From: Monoplex corrugatus
Lineage: Eukaryota; Mollusca; Gastropoda; Littorinimorpha; Ranellidae
Direction of reading: 5' to 3'
Assembly (NCBI GenBank): GCA_030674185.1
Contig: JAPXFY010000018.1
Span: 42,703,432-42,767,431 of the forward strand
DNA length: 64,000 nucleotides
Of the stretch, positions 34,691-47,385 are shown piece after piece. The position numbers and the translations under genes were made by a program. Position 1 is the stretch's first letter; every line of letters starts with the position of its first letter. Under the pieces are notes generated by a model. That model made no database searches and was not told the origin of the DNA. It saw nothing but the letters and a program-made list of their open reading frames with translations.

Positions 34691-35214
34691 CGTGCATGTT
34701 TCTCGCCAAAATGTTAGACAATAAAAAAAAAGAAAGGTGAGCAATGACTTAGCTGTTTGAAACACATGAGTTTTAAACAAGTACATTTAAAAACTGTAGG
34801 AGGAACTCCAGATATGGAGGTTAACTGCTTAACAGTCGTAAACTGAATGGTGGCGATCACAGAGATCGACGAGTATATATGGTGGCACAGATGTTTCATT
34901 AAGTGCCTCGTATGCTCGAAAAAAGATCGTCTCGACAAAGGAAGGCGCCATAAAACTGCCTACAGCACCCACTGTCTTGTGAGTAGTTGTGAAAAAGCCA
35001 AAGCTAGCAGAGTCCGTATAAAAATCGATGGAAGGCAACAGGAAACCATCATCGTATTCTCCCAAGAACGGCGTGACCAAAAGTATGAATAGAAGGAAAG
35101 TGAACGACATGAATAGGGACTCCATTTGAGCACCATCGCCCGGTAGGGGAAGTCATGTTGAGCAGGTGACACCAGACCTAAGCAAGACACTGCTGTGCTG
35201 CTAGATTACAAGAT

Positions 35215-35510
35215 AGAAGAATTGCAACATGGAATGTTAAAAACAATGCTTAATTTAAGAAGGGAAAACTAGAAAACATCAATATATTAGGATTAGGAGA
35301 GGCGAGTTGGAGCAGGCATGATAACGTCGGGCAAGTATGAAATTATATATTCTGGAAGAGACACACATGAAAGAGAGGTAGGTATCATAATGAACAATGA
35401 CAAGTCAAAGCCTATCAAAGGATTCTGGGCCATATCAGATCACGTTTTACTAGTTAGACTAGAGGGTAAGCCATATGATATCAGCGTTGTCTAAGTATAT
35501 GACCAACATC
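35215..35510 (+). mobile_element. RTE endonuclease fragment, unit 2
   Basis: Copy of 11490-11815 with additional small deletions (the ...GEASW... region is shortened). It encodes the same FWAISDHVLLVRLEGKPYDI block. Confidence 0.7.
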
Positions 35511-35514
35511 CTCA

Positions 35515-36345
35515 AGGACTGAAAAATACGAATAAAAAAGAACCCTGTGTCATAGCTATTGACCTAGACGATGCGTACAGTAAAGTCCAGTTCACAATAT
35601 TCATGGAACTACTTCAATGATATAGCATAAGTATGGCAATCAAAAGATTGATTGCCGCTACACTCCAAGAAAGAGTGGTATTTCTGCCACTAGCGAACTG
35701 GTATTCAGCACCCCTAAAACTGTCAAAGGGACTCCTTAAGGATTGCCACTTTCTTCAGTCCTCTACAACATATTACATATACAAAATAACTTGCCGATCT
35801 TGACCCCAACAATGGACCACATCGTATACCCAGATTTACCAATGTAGCCTTATCTACAAAACAGGTATTCATTATATATTACAAGGAAACAAAGTAGTCC
35901 GAAAACAATTAAGAAATGTAGATCAGTAGTGCCAGGAAACTCGCTCTGCAATCATCCCTATCAAAGCACAGATAGAGTTATGCACTCTGGATAAGAAAGC
36001 GGGTGGTAAGAGCATTCCACCTGTTACGTTTAAAAGAACCAATACCGAACAGACAACATACACTATGTTTGAATCAGTTTTGATAGCATGCTAACCTTCA
36101 AAAAACACGTGGAAACCAATACACTGAAATGTTAAAAGGGCCTTTTAATCCCGAAAGCAATGGCGACCAAAGACATAAAACTACATCATCTCTCTCAGCT
36201 TTACCGAGTTATGACACCAAGCGTAATCGATTTTGGTTTTGGTCTCATTGAGTTGTCACAGACCGGCGTTCTGATTCGAGACAGAATGCAGAATGAAGCA
36301 ACGTGAATAATCCTTGGAACCAAAGTGCACCCCTGTGGAGGCAAT
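35515..36345 (+). mobile_element. Decayed RT of I/jockey-like LINE, unit 2
   Basis: Copy of 11815-12620 that keeps FDLDDAYSKVQFTI and VIDFGFGLIELSQTG. It retains about 50 bp (around 35955-36005) that unit 1 has lost. Confidence 0.6.
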
Positions 36346-36374
36346 GCACTACCTTATTCTTATTGTTGCTTAAA

Positions 36375-36406
36375 GCCCAGCCGACTGCGTGGAGCCATGT
36401 CAGGGC
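36375..36406 (-). repeat. LINE 3'-end motif
   Basis: Orthologue of the motif at 12639-12670. Confidence 0.55.
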
Positions 36407-36436
36407 TCTAATCATTTCAATGCACATTTTACTACT

Positions 36437-37190
36437 TCATCATCATCATCATCATCATCAGGTACCCAGCCGATTGGCGTTGGCGATCATGGACTTCCAT
36501 CTATCTCTATCTCTCGTTGCCCCTAGCATCTCCCCCACCCTCCTCGTCCCCAGCCACTCTGCAAGTCCGTCCAGCATTTTCTCCCTGGGTCTACCTGGTG
36601 CTCTCTTTCCCTCCAGCTTTCCCGTTGTGACAGGTGCTCCAAATCCCCCTTCCTCATAAAATGGCCTATAAATGTTGCCTGTCTTTTCCTAATCTTCCTT
36701 ATGAGTGATCTACTTGTGTCTGCCTCCATCAAGACTTTCTCGTTTGTTTTCTTTGCTGTCCATGGAACTCTCAACATTCTTCTGAGAAACCACATCTCGG
36801 CTACCTCAATCTTGCTCTGGCTTTGCTTGCTGACTGTCCACGCCTCACATCCGTATAACAGTATTGGTTCTATATAACATTCAAGGACTCTCTTCTTGAT
36901 GTTAATTGACAGGCATTTGTTGGTAAGAATGCTTGTCATCTTCTTGAATGCTGTTTTGGCTTGGCCGATTCTGCCGGCTATTTCCGATGTGCATCTGCAG
37001 TCTGATGAAATGACTGACACAGGTTAATAAGTTCAAATACCTGGGAACGAAGTTGTGCCATTTGCTGTTATTTTGCATGAGGGGATTTCATGTTTTTTTT
37101 ACTGATCACCATGACTTCAGTCTTCCTGCTGTTTAGTTCCAACCTCTTACCTTTGCTTTCTATTTCTAGAATATTCACAAGGTTTTGTCA
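36437..37190 (-). mobile_element. RTE 3'-end insertion, unit 2-specific
   Basis: The minus strand encodes IGQAKTAFKKMTSILTNKCL, IEPILLYGCEAWTVSKQSQ and GHFMRKGDLEHL and ends in a (GAT)n tail (36437-36460). The matching place in unit 1 (about 12690) is empty: there acttcaacaggaaaa runs through without interruption. Confidence 0.8.
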
Positions 37191-38223
37191 CAAGGAAAAA
37201 AGGATAAGAAAATTAAGTACATATATCAACGCATTCGAGCACATAATCTAAGGAGATGCCCCTGGCGTTGATCACTCCGTCCAGTTTATTGCACAGTGGA
37301 TTTAGAAAAAACATACCTAAATACAAATTTAAATATAACTAAGGACAATGAAACATATCTAAGAACAGGTCTAAATTACCTAAAATTGCTCCTGCATATC
37401 TCACTTCCCTACAGCCAAAAATGCACTTAATACATGTACCCAATTATCCATCCTAAGATAAAAGTACGTAAGACTTTATCGAACACATACAGGTGAATGA
37501 ACCAGCAAGGCAGAAAATGATGGGAAGAAATGGCAGAAAGCAAAGGAACAAAACAGAAACAAAGAGAGTGAGAGAAAAGAGGACATTTCTAGCACAGAAT
37601 TTCCGGAAGGTGGAGATACTATTTATACTGAATGAGCCCCTGGCACCCCCACGGGGAGAATGCGCTACCTGGTTGACCTGCTTTCAGCAAAATTAAGACA
37701 TAAAATCGAACAAGTAAAGGAATACTTCAGAGCATTGAAAAATAGGCTACTGACAAGAAGTTGCGAGTTCGAATCGCATCAGTCCTGTCAAAATCACTGC
37801 GGCATTTTTTTCGGCCACAACCGACTCATGTCCAGTTTAAAACGTGCTATTGACTCGTTTAGAAAGACTGAGACCACACAGTTAAGTCTCATCCACTTTA
37901 TGGAGGCACCGCTGAGGGTGTTATTGAAATCTCTTGATCAATACCGTAGGTATCTGTATCTCTCGGGCCTGGTTGACGTCAGTATGTATTATGATAGTAA
38001 GCGTAGATTACAGCCTGTTACGCACCTCAATCTTAGATGGAACTCAGTACCATCACAATCATCTTCTTTAGTGCCATCACCATTATTTAAAAGAATCTGT
38101 CTCATCTTCTGTGGCCATTAAGATGAAGTAGAAAATGGGACAGAAAAAAAGGCAAAACAAATGATACTTAAAAAAGTTCTTACAGTATAGATTCACAAAG
38201 AAAGTCAAGACAGTCCAACTCAC

Positions 38224-38573
38224 CTTTCTTTAGTAGTGAATTCAGTGTGTAGCTGCTCTCCATACATCATCATGTTGAACACAAGGTACATCATATCAGA
38301 AAATGACAGGGCGAACAGACAGACATTGATGCGGTCCTTCAACCCGTGTTTGTAGAATACCGCCATGTTGATGACGTTGGCAGGTACACCAATCAGAAAG
38401 GTGACGGGTAGAACCAGTAGGTCCTTCAGTTTCCTAATCAGCTGGTCAGTCTCGAAGCTGATAATGGTATCAGGGTTGTTCCAGGGGATGAAGGCTTTGG
38501 GCTGCAGAACCAGGCACCCTGAAGCATTCACTGAAGCATTGGATGACAATATGTCTGCCGTGGTGTTGGCCAT
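38224..38573 (-). pseudogene. GPCR copy 2, exon 1
   Basis: Paralogue of the exon at 13774-14123 with identical length (350 nt), the same ATG context (MANTT) and the same GTGAGT donor. About seven residues of 116 differ, mostly conservative (for example E to D, I to V, M to L), so this exon taken alone looks functional. It is called pseudogene only because exon 2 of the same copy is frameshifted. If the exon 2 indels are assembly errors, this is a live second gene. Confidence 0.75.
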
Positions 38574-39002
38574 AGTTCGTTCGGTATGCAAAACAGTAAT
38601 CTTCAATTTTTGTGTCTTTTATGTGGTCGATCGTTTTCGTGTTTGCACAAGTTCTACTGTATCATTGTTGACAATCTAGGTTGGAGATCATATTTGTGAC
38701 AGTTTTCGTGTGTGATGAATCAGTAAATCCGGATTTCTAGTTCTGCTCCAAGGAACTCATAGAGACATCGTCATAATCATCATTTCCACGAAAATGGAGG
38801 GCAAGGACGTGGAAAAGAAGAAGGAAAGAAAAAAATAATGCCAGGTCCTGACATATTCTTTTCAATTGCGATTGTGTTTGGTGGGTACTGTCCGGTTGTC
38901 AAAATTATATTTTTTCGTTTGCTAGCTGTCATTCATTCATTCATTCATTCTCTCTCTAACTCATGAACGGGCTCGATGGTCTGAATCAAAATAAAACTTC
39001 GC

Positions 39003-39026
39003 CCCCCCCCCCCTCTCTCTCTCTTT
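39003..39026. repeat. C-run and short (CT)n
   Basis: cccccccccc followed by ctctctctctc. Counterpart of the longer (CT)n at 14549-14605. Confidence 0.7.
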
Positions 39027-39265
39027 CCCTATCGGTGGTATCTTCGGGTTTGGGTGCATTGCTCTTTAGTTTCTACCGTGTGAGTGCTTTCATCTGTACA
39101 GCCTGGTTGACGCCAGGATATAATCCTGACATCAAAATCTCCAACCAAAATAAACTTTATGACTTCATCACCACCATCGCCTTCACCCTGGTGATTCCTG
39201 GTAAAGAAGCGCCAAACACTCCCAGCTTTCACAGTACACGTTGAAAGCAGCCGAGCATGGAGTGG

Positions 39266-39760
39266 AGAATGTGGCCTGGTGGTTAAAGCATCTCCTTAGG
39301 ACTACGGATATCTGGGTTCGAACCGGATCTCTGGGTGCGAATCGCGAATTGTACAGGACTTTTTCTCTCCCCCCCTTCCTCCCCAAGCCTCAATAGATTT
39401 TAAATAAGGTGATCTAGGCGCTAGTCATTTGGATGAGATGACAAAGTGTGCGACATGTATTCAGTGCACGTTAAAGATCCGTCGGCAACGAAAGAGTTGT
39501 CTCTGGCAAATTTTAGAAGCGAGGTTAATTTTCATTGATAAACATAAGTATATACATGTAGAAAAGAAGAAACAAAATGCATGGCCCTGCACTGCGGCGA
39601 CATGCTGTCCCTGGACAGAGCAATCAAATTTCACATGCACGGCAAATCAACTGTGACATAAATAAATAAGTAAATAAATAATCAACAAATAGATGAATAA
39701 AAAGTAAATGAATAAACAAATAAATACATGAAAGAAGAGAAATAACAATTAATAAGCAAA
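39266..39760 (+). mobile_element. tRNA-derived SINE, unit 2
   Basis: Orthologue of the SINE at 14838. Box A is TGGCCTGGTGG (39272-39282) and box B GGTTCGAACC (39315-39324), both closer to consensus than in unit 1. A partial duplication of the box B region (ctgggtgcgaatcgcg) follows it. The body and A/T-rich tail match. Confidence 0.8.
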
Positions 39761-39903
39761 TGCGAATACAAATAGGCTTTCCAGATAGTAGTTTCGATGT
39801 GCCAGATAGGAGAGAACCCTGCCATCATCCTGATCAACTCCATAAATTTACAAAAAAAAAAATAGAAAGTGGCATAGAAAGTAAGACTAGCCTCAAATAA
39901 GCC

Positions 39904-40386
39904 CCATCATCATCATCATCATCATCAGGTGCCCAGCCGCATGGCGTTGGCGATCATGGACTTCCATCTGTCTCTATCTCTCGTTGCCCCTAGCATCTCC
40001 CCCACCCTCCTCGTCCCCAGCCACTCTGCAAGTCCGTCCAGCATTTTCTCCCTGGGTCTACCCGGTGCTCTCTTTCCCTCCAGCTTTCCCATTGTGACCA
40101 GGTGCTCCAAATCCCCCTTCCTCATAAAATGGCCTATAAATGTTGCCTGTCTTTTCCTAATCTTCCTTATGAGTGATCTACTTGTGTCTGCCTCCATCAA
40201 GACTGTCTCGTTTGTTTTCTTTGCTGTCCACGGAACTCTCAACATTCTTCTTAGAAACCACATTTCGGCTGCCTCAATCTTGTTCTGTCTTTGTTTGTTG
40301 ACCTTCCACGCGTCGCATCTGTACAACAGTGTTGGTTCTATCTAACATTCAAGAACTCTCTTCCTGATGTTAACTGACAGGCATTG
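39904..40386 (-). mobile_element. RTE 3'-end insertion with target-site duplication
   Basis: The minus strand encodes KIEAAEMWFLRRMLRVPWTA, RKRQATFIGHFMRKGDLEHL and a C terminus ending in RLGT, with a (GAT)n tail at 39905-39929. It is flanked by the 9-bp direct repeat aaataagcc (39895-39903 and 40387-40395). Unit 1 at 15417-15431 is the uninterrupted site. Confidence 0.85.
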
Positions 40387-40800
40387 AAATAAGCCTACAA
40401 CTACAAAATCTTACAAGGTTGTATTTTCCTGGACATTCTGATGGTATTAGTTAAGGGAAACTAATGTGCTGAAAACTTAACAGATCACACAACTATAACC
40501 ATCAGTTAACCCTTTGGACAAATCCAAAGTTCTTGAGAACCCAAAATACTGCTTTTTATGAATTAACTCAGGATCATCAATGACCTTGCATACAGAAGCA
40601 TACCGAGAAAGCAGGTGAGAAAAGTACATGTGGTCCCTTGACACAACGCTAGGTCGTGCAGGGGTGATATGATAGAGACTTCATTTTTCTCGGGTCAGCA
40701 TTTGTCTTAAACGAATACTATTATCCTTCGATGCTTTATCCTCCCCAACACTAAATAGCTTTATTTTCCTAGTCATAGTGGGGCGTACCGGAGGTGGTAG

Positions 40801-40907
<107 letters not shown>

Positions 40908-41039
40908 TTCCAAGCCAGGTTCAAACTCACGCAGCTGGATTGGAAGGCGAATACTCTACTTGTAGTGTCAGATCTTAAATGAGTAAGGGCAGTAGTAAAT
41001 TCAACTTGAAGAAAATGAAACCATTGCCAACTAAACTAT

Positions 41040-41640
41040 TTAAACATTCGAGCTGGTTGATAGTGCCAAACAAATTAATTAAACAGTTGAACTGTTTCAA
41101 GGTGCCAAAAAATTAATTAAACAGTTGAACTGTTTTAAAGGCCAAACAAATTAATTAAACAGTTGAACTGTTTAAAGTGCCAAACAAATTAATTAAACAG
41201 TTGAACTGTTTAAAGTGCCAAACAAATTAATTAAACAGTTGAACTGTTTCAAGTGCCAAACAAATTAATTAAACAGTTGAACTGTTTCAAAGTGCCAAAC
41301 AAATTAATTAAACAGTTGAACTGTTTCAAAGTGCCAAAAAATAATACTTAAACAGTTGAACTGTTTCGAAAGTGCCAAACAAATTAATAAAACAGTTGAA
41401 CTGTTTTAAAAGTGCCAAACAATTATAATTAAAACAGTTGAACTGTTTTAAAGTGCCAAAAAATTAATTTCAAGTTGAAATGTTTCAAAGTGCCAAACAA
41501 TCATTAAACAGTTGAACTGTTTCAAGTAATCAAAAAAATTTAACACATTTTTGAAATAGTCAAAGTGCAAAAGATAAAATACTTTAACAGTTGAACTGGT
41601 TGAAAGTGCAAACAAAACTACTGAAATAGTTGACGTTCTA
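41040..41640. repeat. Palindromic minisatellite, about 36-39 bp unit, unit 2
   Basis: About 14 copies of a unit reading caaacaaattaattaaacag then ttgaactgtttcaaagtgc. Each contains the inverted repeat AAACAGTT-g-AACTGTTT (8-bp arms, 1-nt centre) next to AATTAATT. It lies exactly where unit 1 has its 31-bp array, but with a different consensus and period. Confidence 0.9.
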
Positions 41641-41649
41641 AAGAAGAAA

Positions 41650-42590
41650 CTGCACAAATTCTTTATAACGTTGAAAGGACGAGGCATCTTTGGCACCAGC
41701 ATAAAAAAAGCTTTAAATATGTTACAAATGATACCTGATCTATTTCATAGTGTAGATAGAATGTGCAAAAACTGTGTCTGCTGCCTCTCTCAAGCTTGTA
41801 ACTGGTCTACGTACATGCATAAAAACTTTACAATTCGTCGTCTTGAAATAAGCTAGCATATTAGACTCAAACCATAAAGGATTAAAGATTTTACAGTCAA
41901 AACTTGGACTTAAAACCAAGGACTATTCATGCATCGAAGGATAAATGGATATAAGCCAGACAACCTAACCCGCCTCCTTGTTATAAATCACACACGAAAC
42001 AATAGAGAAATTAACATATCCATCTGATGAATTGACTTCTTTTAATACCCTTACGTACACAATTCAGGATCTATCTCTGGAACACACAATAGGGACATCC
42101 ATGACAGCACATCAGGTTCACAGAGAAGAAGTACTTAAGAATTCTCAAGAATTGTGTACGCCTTTAGTGAAAAATCGCATCTATCATGACATTCTATTGT
42201 GGTTAAACTAGATCATCAACTTAAAACTTTTATCTCCTTGAAATGAGGTTTTACTGATATTTTACCATTTGCATTGTTCAAACACCGATGACTGATATAT
42301 GTACAATGCATATGTAATATTTAAGCTAGAGCTGGATGTAAAAAAAAACAAAAAACAAGCAACCAAAAACCCTAACGCCGGGGAAAATAAATTAACAAAC
42401 AATCCTCAAAACTGCCATAATATAATCATTTCTCTCTCTCTCTCTGTCATCCACTAACAAGATTCAGTGTCTAACAACTATACTCTTTTATCCTTCTACC
42501 TACCTTCAATTACTTGAAATCGTTATTACCGGAAAACTAACAACACTGGTTATCCACCCGCTGTATAAAAAGCTTTATGAAATGGCCATT
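41650..42590. other. Unique spacer, no gene seen
   Basis: Matches 16560-17530 of unit 1. No coding signal. Confidence 0.5.
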
Positions 42591-42718
42591 AGATCAATAA
42601 TGCGTATGTGTGTGCAATTGTGTTGTGTGCATTTGTGTGTGTTTGCATGCGCACGCACAGACCTGAACAGATCTATACAATCAGTAATTACTAATTATGT
42701 ACGTCAATGTGCTCGCGC

Positions 42719-42724
42719 GAGTGT

Positions 42725-42764
<40 letters not shown>

Positions 42765-42815
42765 GTGTGTGTGTGTGTGTGTGTGTGTGTTGTGTGTGTG
42801 TGTGTGTGTGTATGT
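42719..42815. repeat. (GT)n microsatellite
   Basis: TG repeats with TTG interruptions. Expanded relative to unit 1 (17640). Confidence 0.9.
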
Positions 42816-42914
42816 ATGCGTGTAAATGTATTATGTGCATGCACATGTGTTCGTTTATTTCTTTTAACGTCTTTTCACACAGACATGCTTTTAGACGAAA
42901 AAAAACCCCACCCG

Positions 42915-43055
42915 GAAACGAATAAATAACTAAACGTATAAAACAAATTAATATGTAAATGAATGAATAAATGAATAGATAAATGAATCAATAAAACAAT
43001 GAATGAACAAATAAATAAATATGTACATAAATAAATAAATAAATAAATAAAAGAT
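42915..43055. repeat. (AATA/AATG)n A-rich tract
   Basis: aataaataaataaataaa-type repeats. The similar stretch in unit 1 is at 17795-17860. Confidence 0.7.
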
Positions 43056-43169
43056 TAAAACATCAAACAAGTACATGTAAACGAATATGAGAAACGCAAT
43101 TAGAGCTTTAGCACAGTTTTCATCAATTCATGCATGGTTGAGTGTTCGTTCGTTCTTTGATTTAACGTC

Positions 43170-43440
43170 TTTTATAATAATAATAATAATATTAATAATA
43201 ATTACAATATTTATATAGCGCAAAATCTTGATAAAATCAAATCTAAGCGCTGAAACAGACACACACGCACGCACGCACACGCACGCACGCACGCACGCAC
43301 GCACGCAGCACGCACACACACACACACCGCGCGCGCGCGCACACACACACACACGCACACGGCTATAAATAGGGAGAAAGAATAAAAGCAATGGAAAATT
43401 ATAGAGAGCATATTATATACAATTATATATTACAATGTGA
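43170..43440 (-). mobile_element. CR1/L2-like LINE, 3' UTR only
   Basis: (ATT)n tail, gcgctatataaatattg end, embedded GCAC/GCGC/CA microsatellite (43258-43363) and cttttattctttctccc region on the minus strand, as in the copies at 21418 and 53302. No coding part is left. Confidence 0.75.
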
Positions 43441-43621
43441 ATAAAAAATGAATAAATAAAATAAAATGTAGAACGATAGTTTGGCGGGTTGGATTGGGGC
43501 AGAGGGGAGACATAAATAGGTGGGAGAACAGGAAAATGGAACGAAAACATAACTCTAACAATTAACTTCAACAATATGAAAAGAAATTGTAACACTAATA
43601 CACAAACTGCATAAACTCAAG

Positions 43622-45028
43622 TTAAAGTAATGCATTAACAGGACTGTGAACTAATGATTCTGAAATTTTAACTAATAAAGATTGATATGATGTAACTTTT
43701 TGGAAATGAGTTTCAGAATACTTTTCTTGAGTAAACGTTTTTGGTAAAAAGGAACGTAACATTTTGCAGTAGAATAGGCAGTGAAACAGTGTGAACTGTT
43801 CGCCGCAAATGCACTTGACATTTTTACAATATTTTGTTTTCAATGCGTTTAGCTGAATACGAAAACGAACAGCAACAATCGATCTCAAATAATACATGGA
43901 AGAATACTGTAATTTTTTACATACATTTTGAACGGTAAGTTTTATCATTTGTTGTGACACAGACTGTTCATTGAAATGTTCATGAAATCGAGTCCATGAG
44001 GTTGATTCGAGCAAGTTGCAAGCTTCTTTTACGGAAGTAGGAACAAATAATTCTATAGAATTATCAGAATTCTGTGTGCCTTGCTTAGCTGCTCTGTTAA
44101 CTACTTCGTTGCCGTGAAGACCAACGTGTGAAGGCACCCAGCATAAACTGATATCTGTACCTATGACCCTTAAACGATGTATAAGATGATTTGCCTCAGT
44201 AATTAAATCAGGTCTTGTGTCGTTATCAAAAGACCGTAAGGCATATAATACAGATTTTGAGTCAACAAAGAGAACTATTTTGAAAGGCATGGGTTTAAGA
44301 TTTACTAGATATTGCAATGCTTGTATTATAGCGACTAATTCCGCTGTAAAGATAGATATGTTTGCCCCAACGAAAAATGACTTTTTTATTTTAAAATTTG
44401 GAACATAAAATGCTGTTCCAGCACATTTATTTTCTAAGACTGATCCATCGGTAAAAGTATGAAGGTGGGCACGGTATTTTTCATCGATGTCTTCTCTTGC
44501 TGTGGATATCGAAATGTTGACGTTTTCAGATTTCTTAGCGTCTGTATAATCAGTATCAAAAGAGGCTTTTAGCATTTCCCATGTAGAGATAGGCGTTGTT
44601 GATGGTGTCTCAGCTATTTCTTCTATATTTATGTTAGATTGTTTGACCAAGTCAGAAATGTATATTGCAACAGTCATTTGTGATGAAATGCTTTTTGCTC
44701 GCTTTGGAAAGTCAACATCAGACCTGATTTTAATTTCCTTACTCACAAAGTTGTCCGTTTGTGAAGTACATGTAGTTCTAACTGCAAATTTTGCTGTCGC
44801 TAGCTCACGATAGTTATTCAGAGGCAGGATTCCAGCAACTTTATACGTTTCCAGATTAGAAGCATGAGTAGGGACACCTAGAGCAATTTTAATACTTTTG
44901 CAGTCTAAGCTTTGTATCTTCTGTAATAAATATTTTGGTGCACTGAAGAACACTTCTTGTGCATAGGATAATTCAGATCGTACAAGTGCTGTTGATAGAT
45001 GAATTAGTATGTTTGTATCCATTCCCAA
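43622..45028 (-). pseudogene. LINE ORF2 C-terminal part: thumb, RNase H, zinc-binding tail
   Basis: Continuous frame of about 460 residues. The RNase H (type I) catalytic set is present: D in FTDGSV, E in FTAELVAI, D in LFVDSKSVL and the H/N...N block in WVPSHVGLHGNEVVNRAAKQ. RNase H removes the RNA strand of the element's cDNA hybrid. A C-x-C...H-x3-C block (CICGEQFTLFHCLFYC) closes the protein. It begins after a frameshift near 45010-45028: the preceding frame (45228-45004) carries the thumb (FLGLFITSKLNWNVHFDYI). It ends ...SLVHSPVNALL and stop. It is not a host gene despite its length. Confidence 0.85.
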
Positions 45029-45228
45029 GGTAATCTACTTATTATCTTTAGAAAATTTAAGGCTTTTCTTGCTTTTGTTGAAATATAATCAAAATGGACA
45101 TTCCAGTTTAATTTCGATGTTATAAAGAGTCCCAGAAATTTTACAACCTGTTTGTAATGTAACACTTCACCAAGCAATCTGAAAGTAGGCAAATTACTTA
45201 AAGTACCACCAGGATTAAATAGCATCAT

Positions 45229-46639
45229 GTTAGTTTTTCAGCTGACAGCGACAGACCATTTTCTCACATATAGTTTCCAAGATTATCAAGATCAGATTGA
45301 TACACTTTCCTAATGTAATTCTGCGCTCTCTGTGGAGTTGTCTTTTTTAAAGTATATTCATCCAAATACATACATCATCAGCGTACTGTGCCAACACAAC
45401 ATGATTTGAGAGTGCTTTAGGAAGATCCTGTATAAGGATATTAAATAAAAGGGTGCTATAACTGAACCTTGTGGAATTCCCATATCAAGATGTCGATGAA
45501 GTAGAATAACTAGTTCCCACTCTTGCCTGAATAGTTCTATTGGCTAAAAAAGACAATGTAATCATACATATTGCCAGATAAACCAAGAGATTTCAGCTTG
45601 TACAATAAACGCGTATGCCAAACTTGATCGTAAGCTTTTTTTCACATCAAAAAAAGTAGCTAAAAGATTTTTTCTGCGGGCAAACTGTTTCTTGATGTGA
45701 GTTGTAAGTTTAACCAGGTGCTCAACTGTGGATCTCCCTTTTCTAAAACCTGCCTGATTTACTGGAATAACGTTATTTTTATCACAGTAATGTACAAGTC
45801 TGTTTAATACCAATTTTTCCATTAGTTTGCTCGTATGGGACGTCAACGCAATAGGTCTGTAACTTTTTTTTTTTATTGTTTTTAGGCATTCCTGCTTTTA
45901 ATACTGGTATAACAATAGACTTTTGCCATAACTGTGGTATAGTTCCACTAACCCAGCATTTCTGAAAAATTTTGTGTAAGAAAATAATATAGTTTTCTGG
46001 AAGATGTTTAATAATTTCAGTTGAAACTGCATCGATACCTATCGAACTCCTTTTGTTGTGTAGAGACAAGATAGTGTTTTTTAACTCTTCTAAGGTAATT
46101 GGAGAATTAAACCAGCGATCATTCTGAGGTATGGGATCAGTGTAGATAGGGTTGTTAGTTGCCATTTCTCTGTAGTGTTTGCAGGTAGGAGACAAACCAT
46201 CTACTTTACTATTTTTGGCAAAAAGTTCCACAAAAGTTTCAGCTCTGTCCATGTCGGAAGGAAATTTGTGACATGTGTCAATCATTATTGGACACCTAGG
46301 TAAATCGGCTCCATTTTTCATTTGATTCATTTTTGTCCAGACTTTATGAAAATCCTTGAAATCTGAAATTTCTTTAGTGCAGTATGATGCCCAATAATAT
46401 TTCTTTGCTTCAGCGATGATTTTATTACATTGGGTGTTAGTTTTTTTCATTTCCATATGATCTTCAGGTCTCCTGCTTTTGATGTAGAGTTTGTATTTCT
46501 CTTTTTTATTCTGAACTGCTTGCTCACATGCCTCCGTCCACCAAACATTACCCAAACGGTTATTGGACTTAAAAATTTTGAGTTTCGGGATGGATAGGTC
46601 TGCAGCAGCTAGAACTGACTCCTGGAATTTAGAAAACAT
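45229..46639 (-). pseudogene. LINE ORF2 reverse transcriptase, frameshifted
   Basis: The long frame 46639-45782 carries the endonuclease-RT linker and RT start (IGIDAVSTEIIKHLPENYII, LWQKSIVIPVLKAG). The next frame (45846-45562) has VNQAGFRKGRSTVEHLVKL and FFDVKK (motif A). Further frame changes lead to GIPQGSVIAP (about 45452-45481) and QYADDVCIW (about 45376-45390), the catalytic YADD. At least three frameshifts interrupt it. Confidence 0.8.
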
Positions 46640-46865
46640 AACGTCGACATTTTCATGTTCATAATGTGTTTAATCTTGGTTGGCAAGAGCAGTCTGAAAG
46701 AAGAACGAATCAGCACGCATGTAATTATATTTTGGTATAATATCAGGAGTGCTGTCTTTCATCCTGATGTTTTCGTTAGTTAGTGTTATGAGGATAGGTA
46801 AGTGATTACTTCCTAAAGATCTCTGTGAGTGTCCCAGGTACAGCAGGGTACTAATTCTGGTGAAA

Positions 46866-47385
46866 TTAAAAATAGGTCGATGGCTGTTGCCCGATATTTT
46901 CTACCAAACGATTGCTTGTCACAGTACAACAATCTTTTTCCCAAAACGGGGAGTGGGAATTAAAGTCTCCATCTATTAGCCATTTACCGTGCTGCAGATC
47001 CGGAATTGTGCGCAGCCATTCTGTGTTGTGGTCATTTGGACCTGTTGGCAGGTAGACTGACAAAACGTTCAGGATAAAAGAATTACCGAATTGTACTGCG
47101 GTGGCACAAGCGTGTAAGTCTTCAGTTGATGTTAAAACTGTGGAAGTAATTATGTGATACTGTAACTTTTTAAGTATATAAATTGCAGTGGCTACCTTCT
47201 TCCGGGATTCCCATAGTCATACACTGGTGGATAATAATAATTTGGGAAATTGGGAAGTTTGGTTGGTATCACATTAAGCGACTGCAAATCAAGATTTCAC
47301 ACTGATTTAAGGCGAGGAAATGTTCCAGGTATGCTGAGTTGGTGGAAATAGACCTACAATTCCACTGTAAAAATTTGATTTTCAT
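46866..47385 (-). pseudogene. LINE ORF2 endonuclease domain, broken
   Basis: ORF2 starts at the ATG at 47385 (MKIKFLQWNCRSI, the first EN block with its Asn). After stops and frameshifts the frame 47063-46866 continues with VYLPTGPNDHN and WLIDGDFNSHSPFWEKDC, which contains the catalytic D-x-N of the apurinic-type endonuclease that nicks target DNA. The SDH block is not cleanly seen. Confidence 0.75.

Noticed and set aside
43622..45028. Long frame as a host RNase H gene
   Set aside because: It is preceded by RT, endonuclease and ORF1 remnants in order, so it is LINE ORF2.
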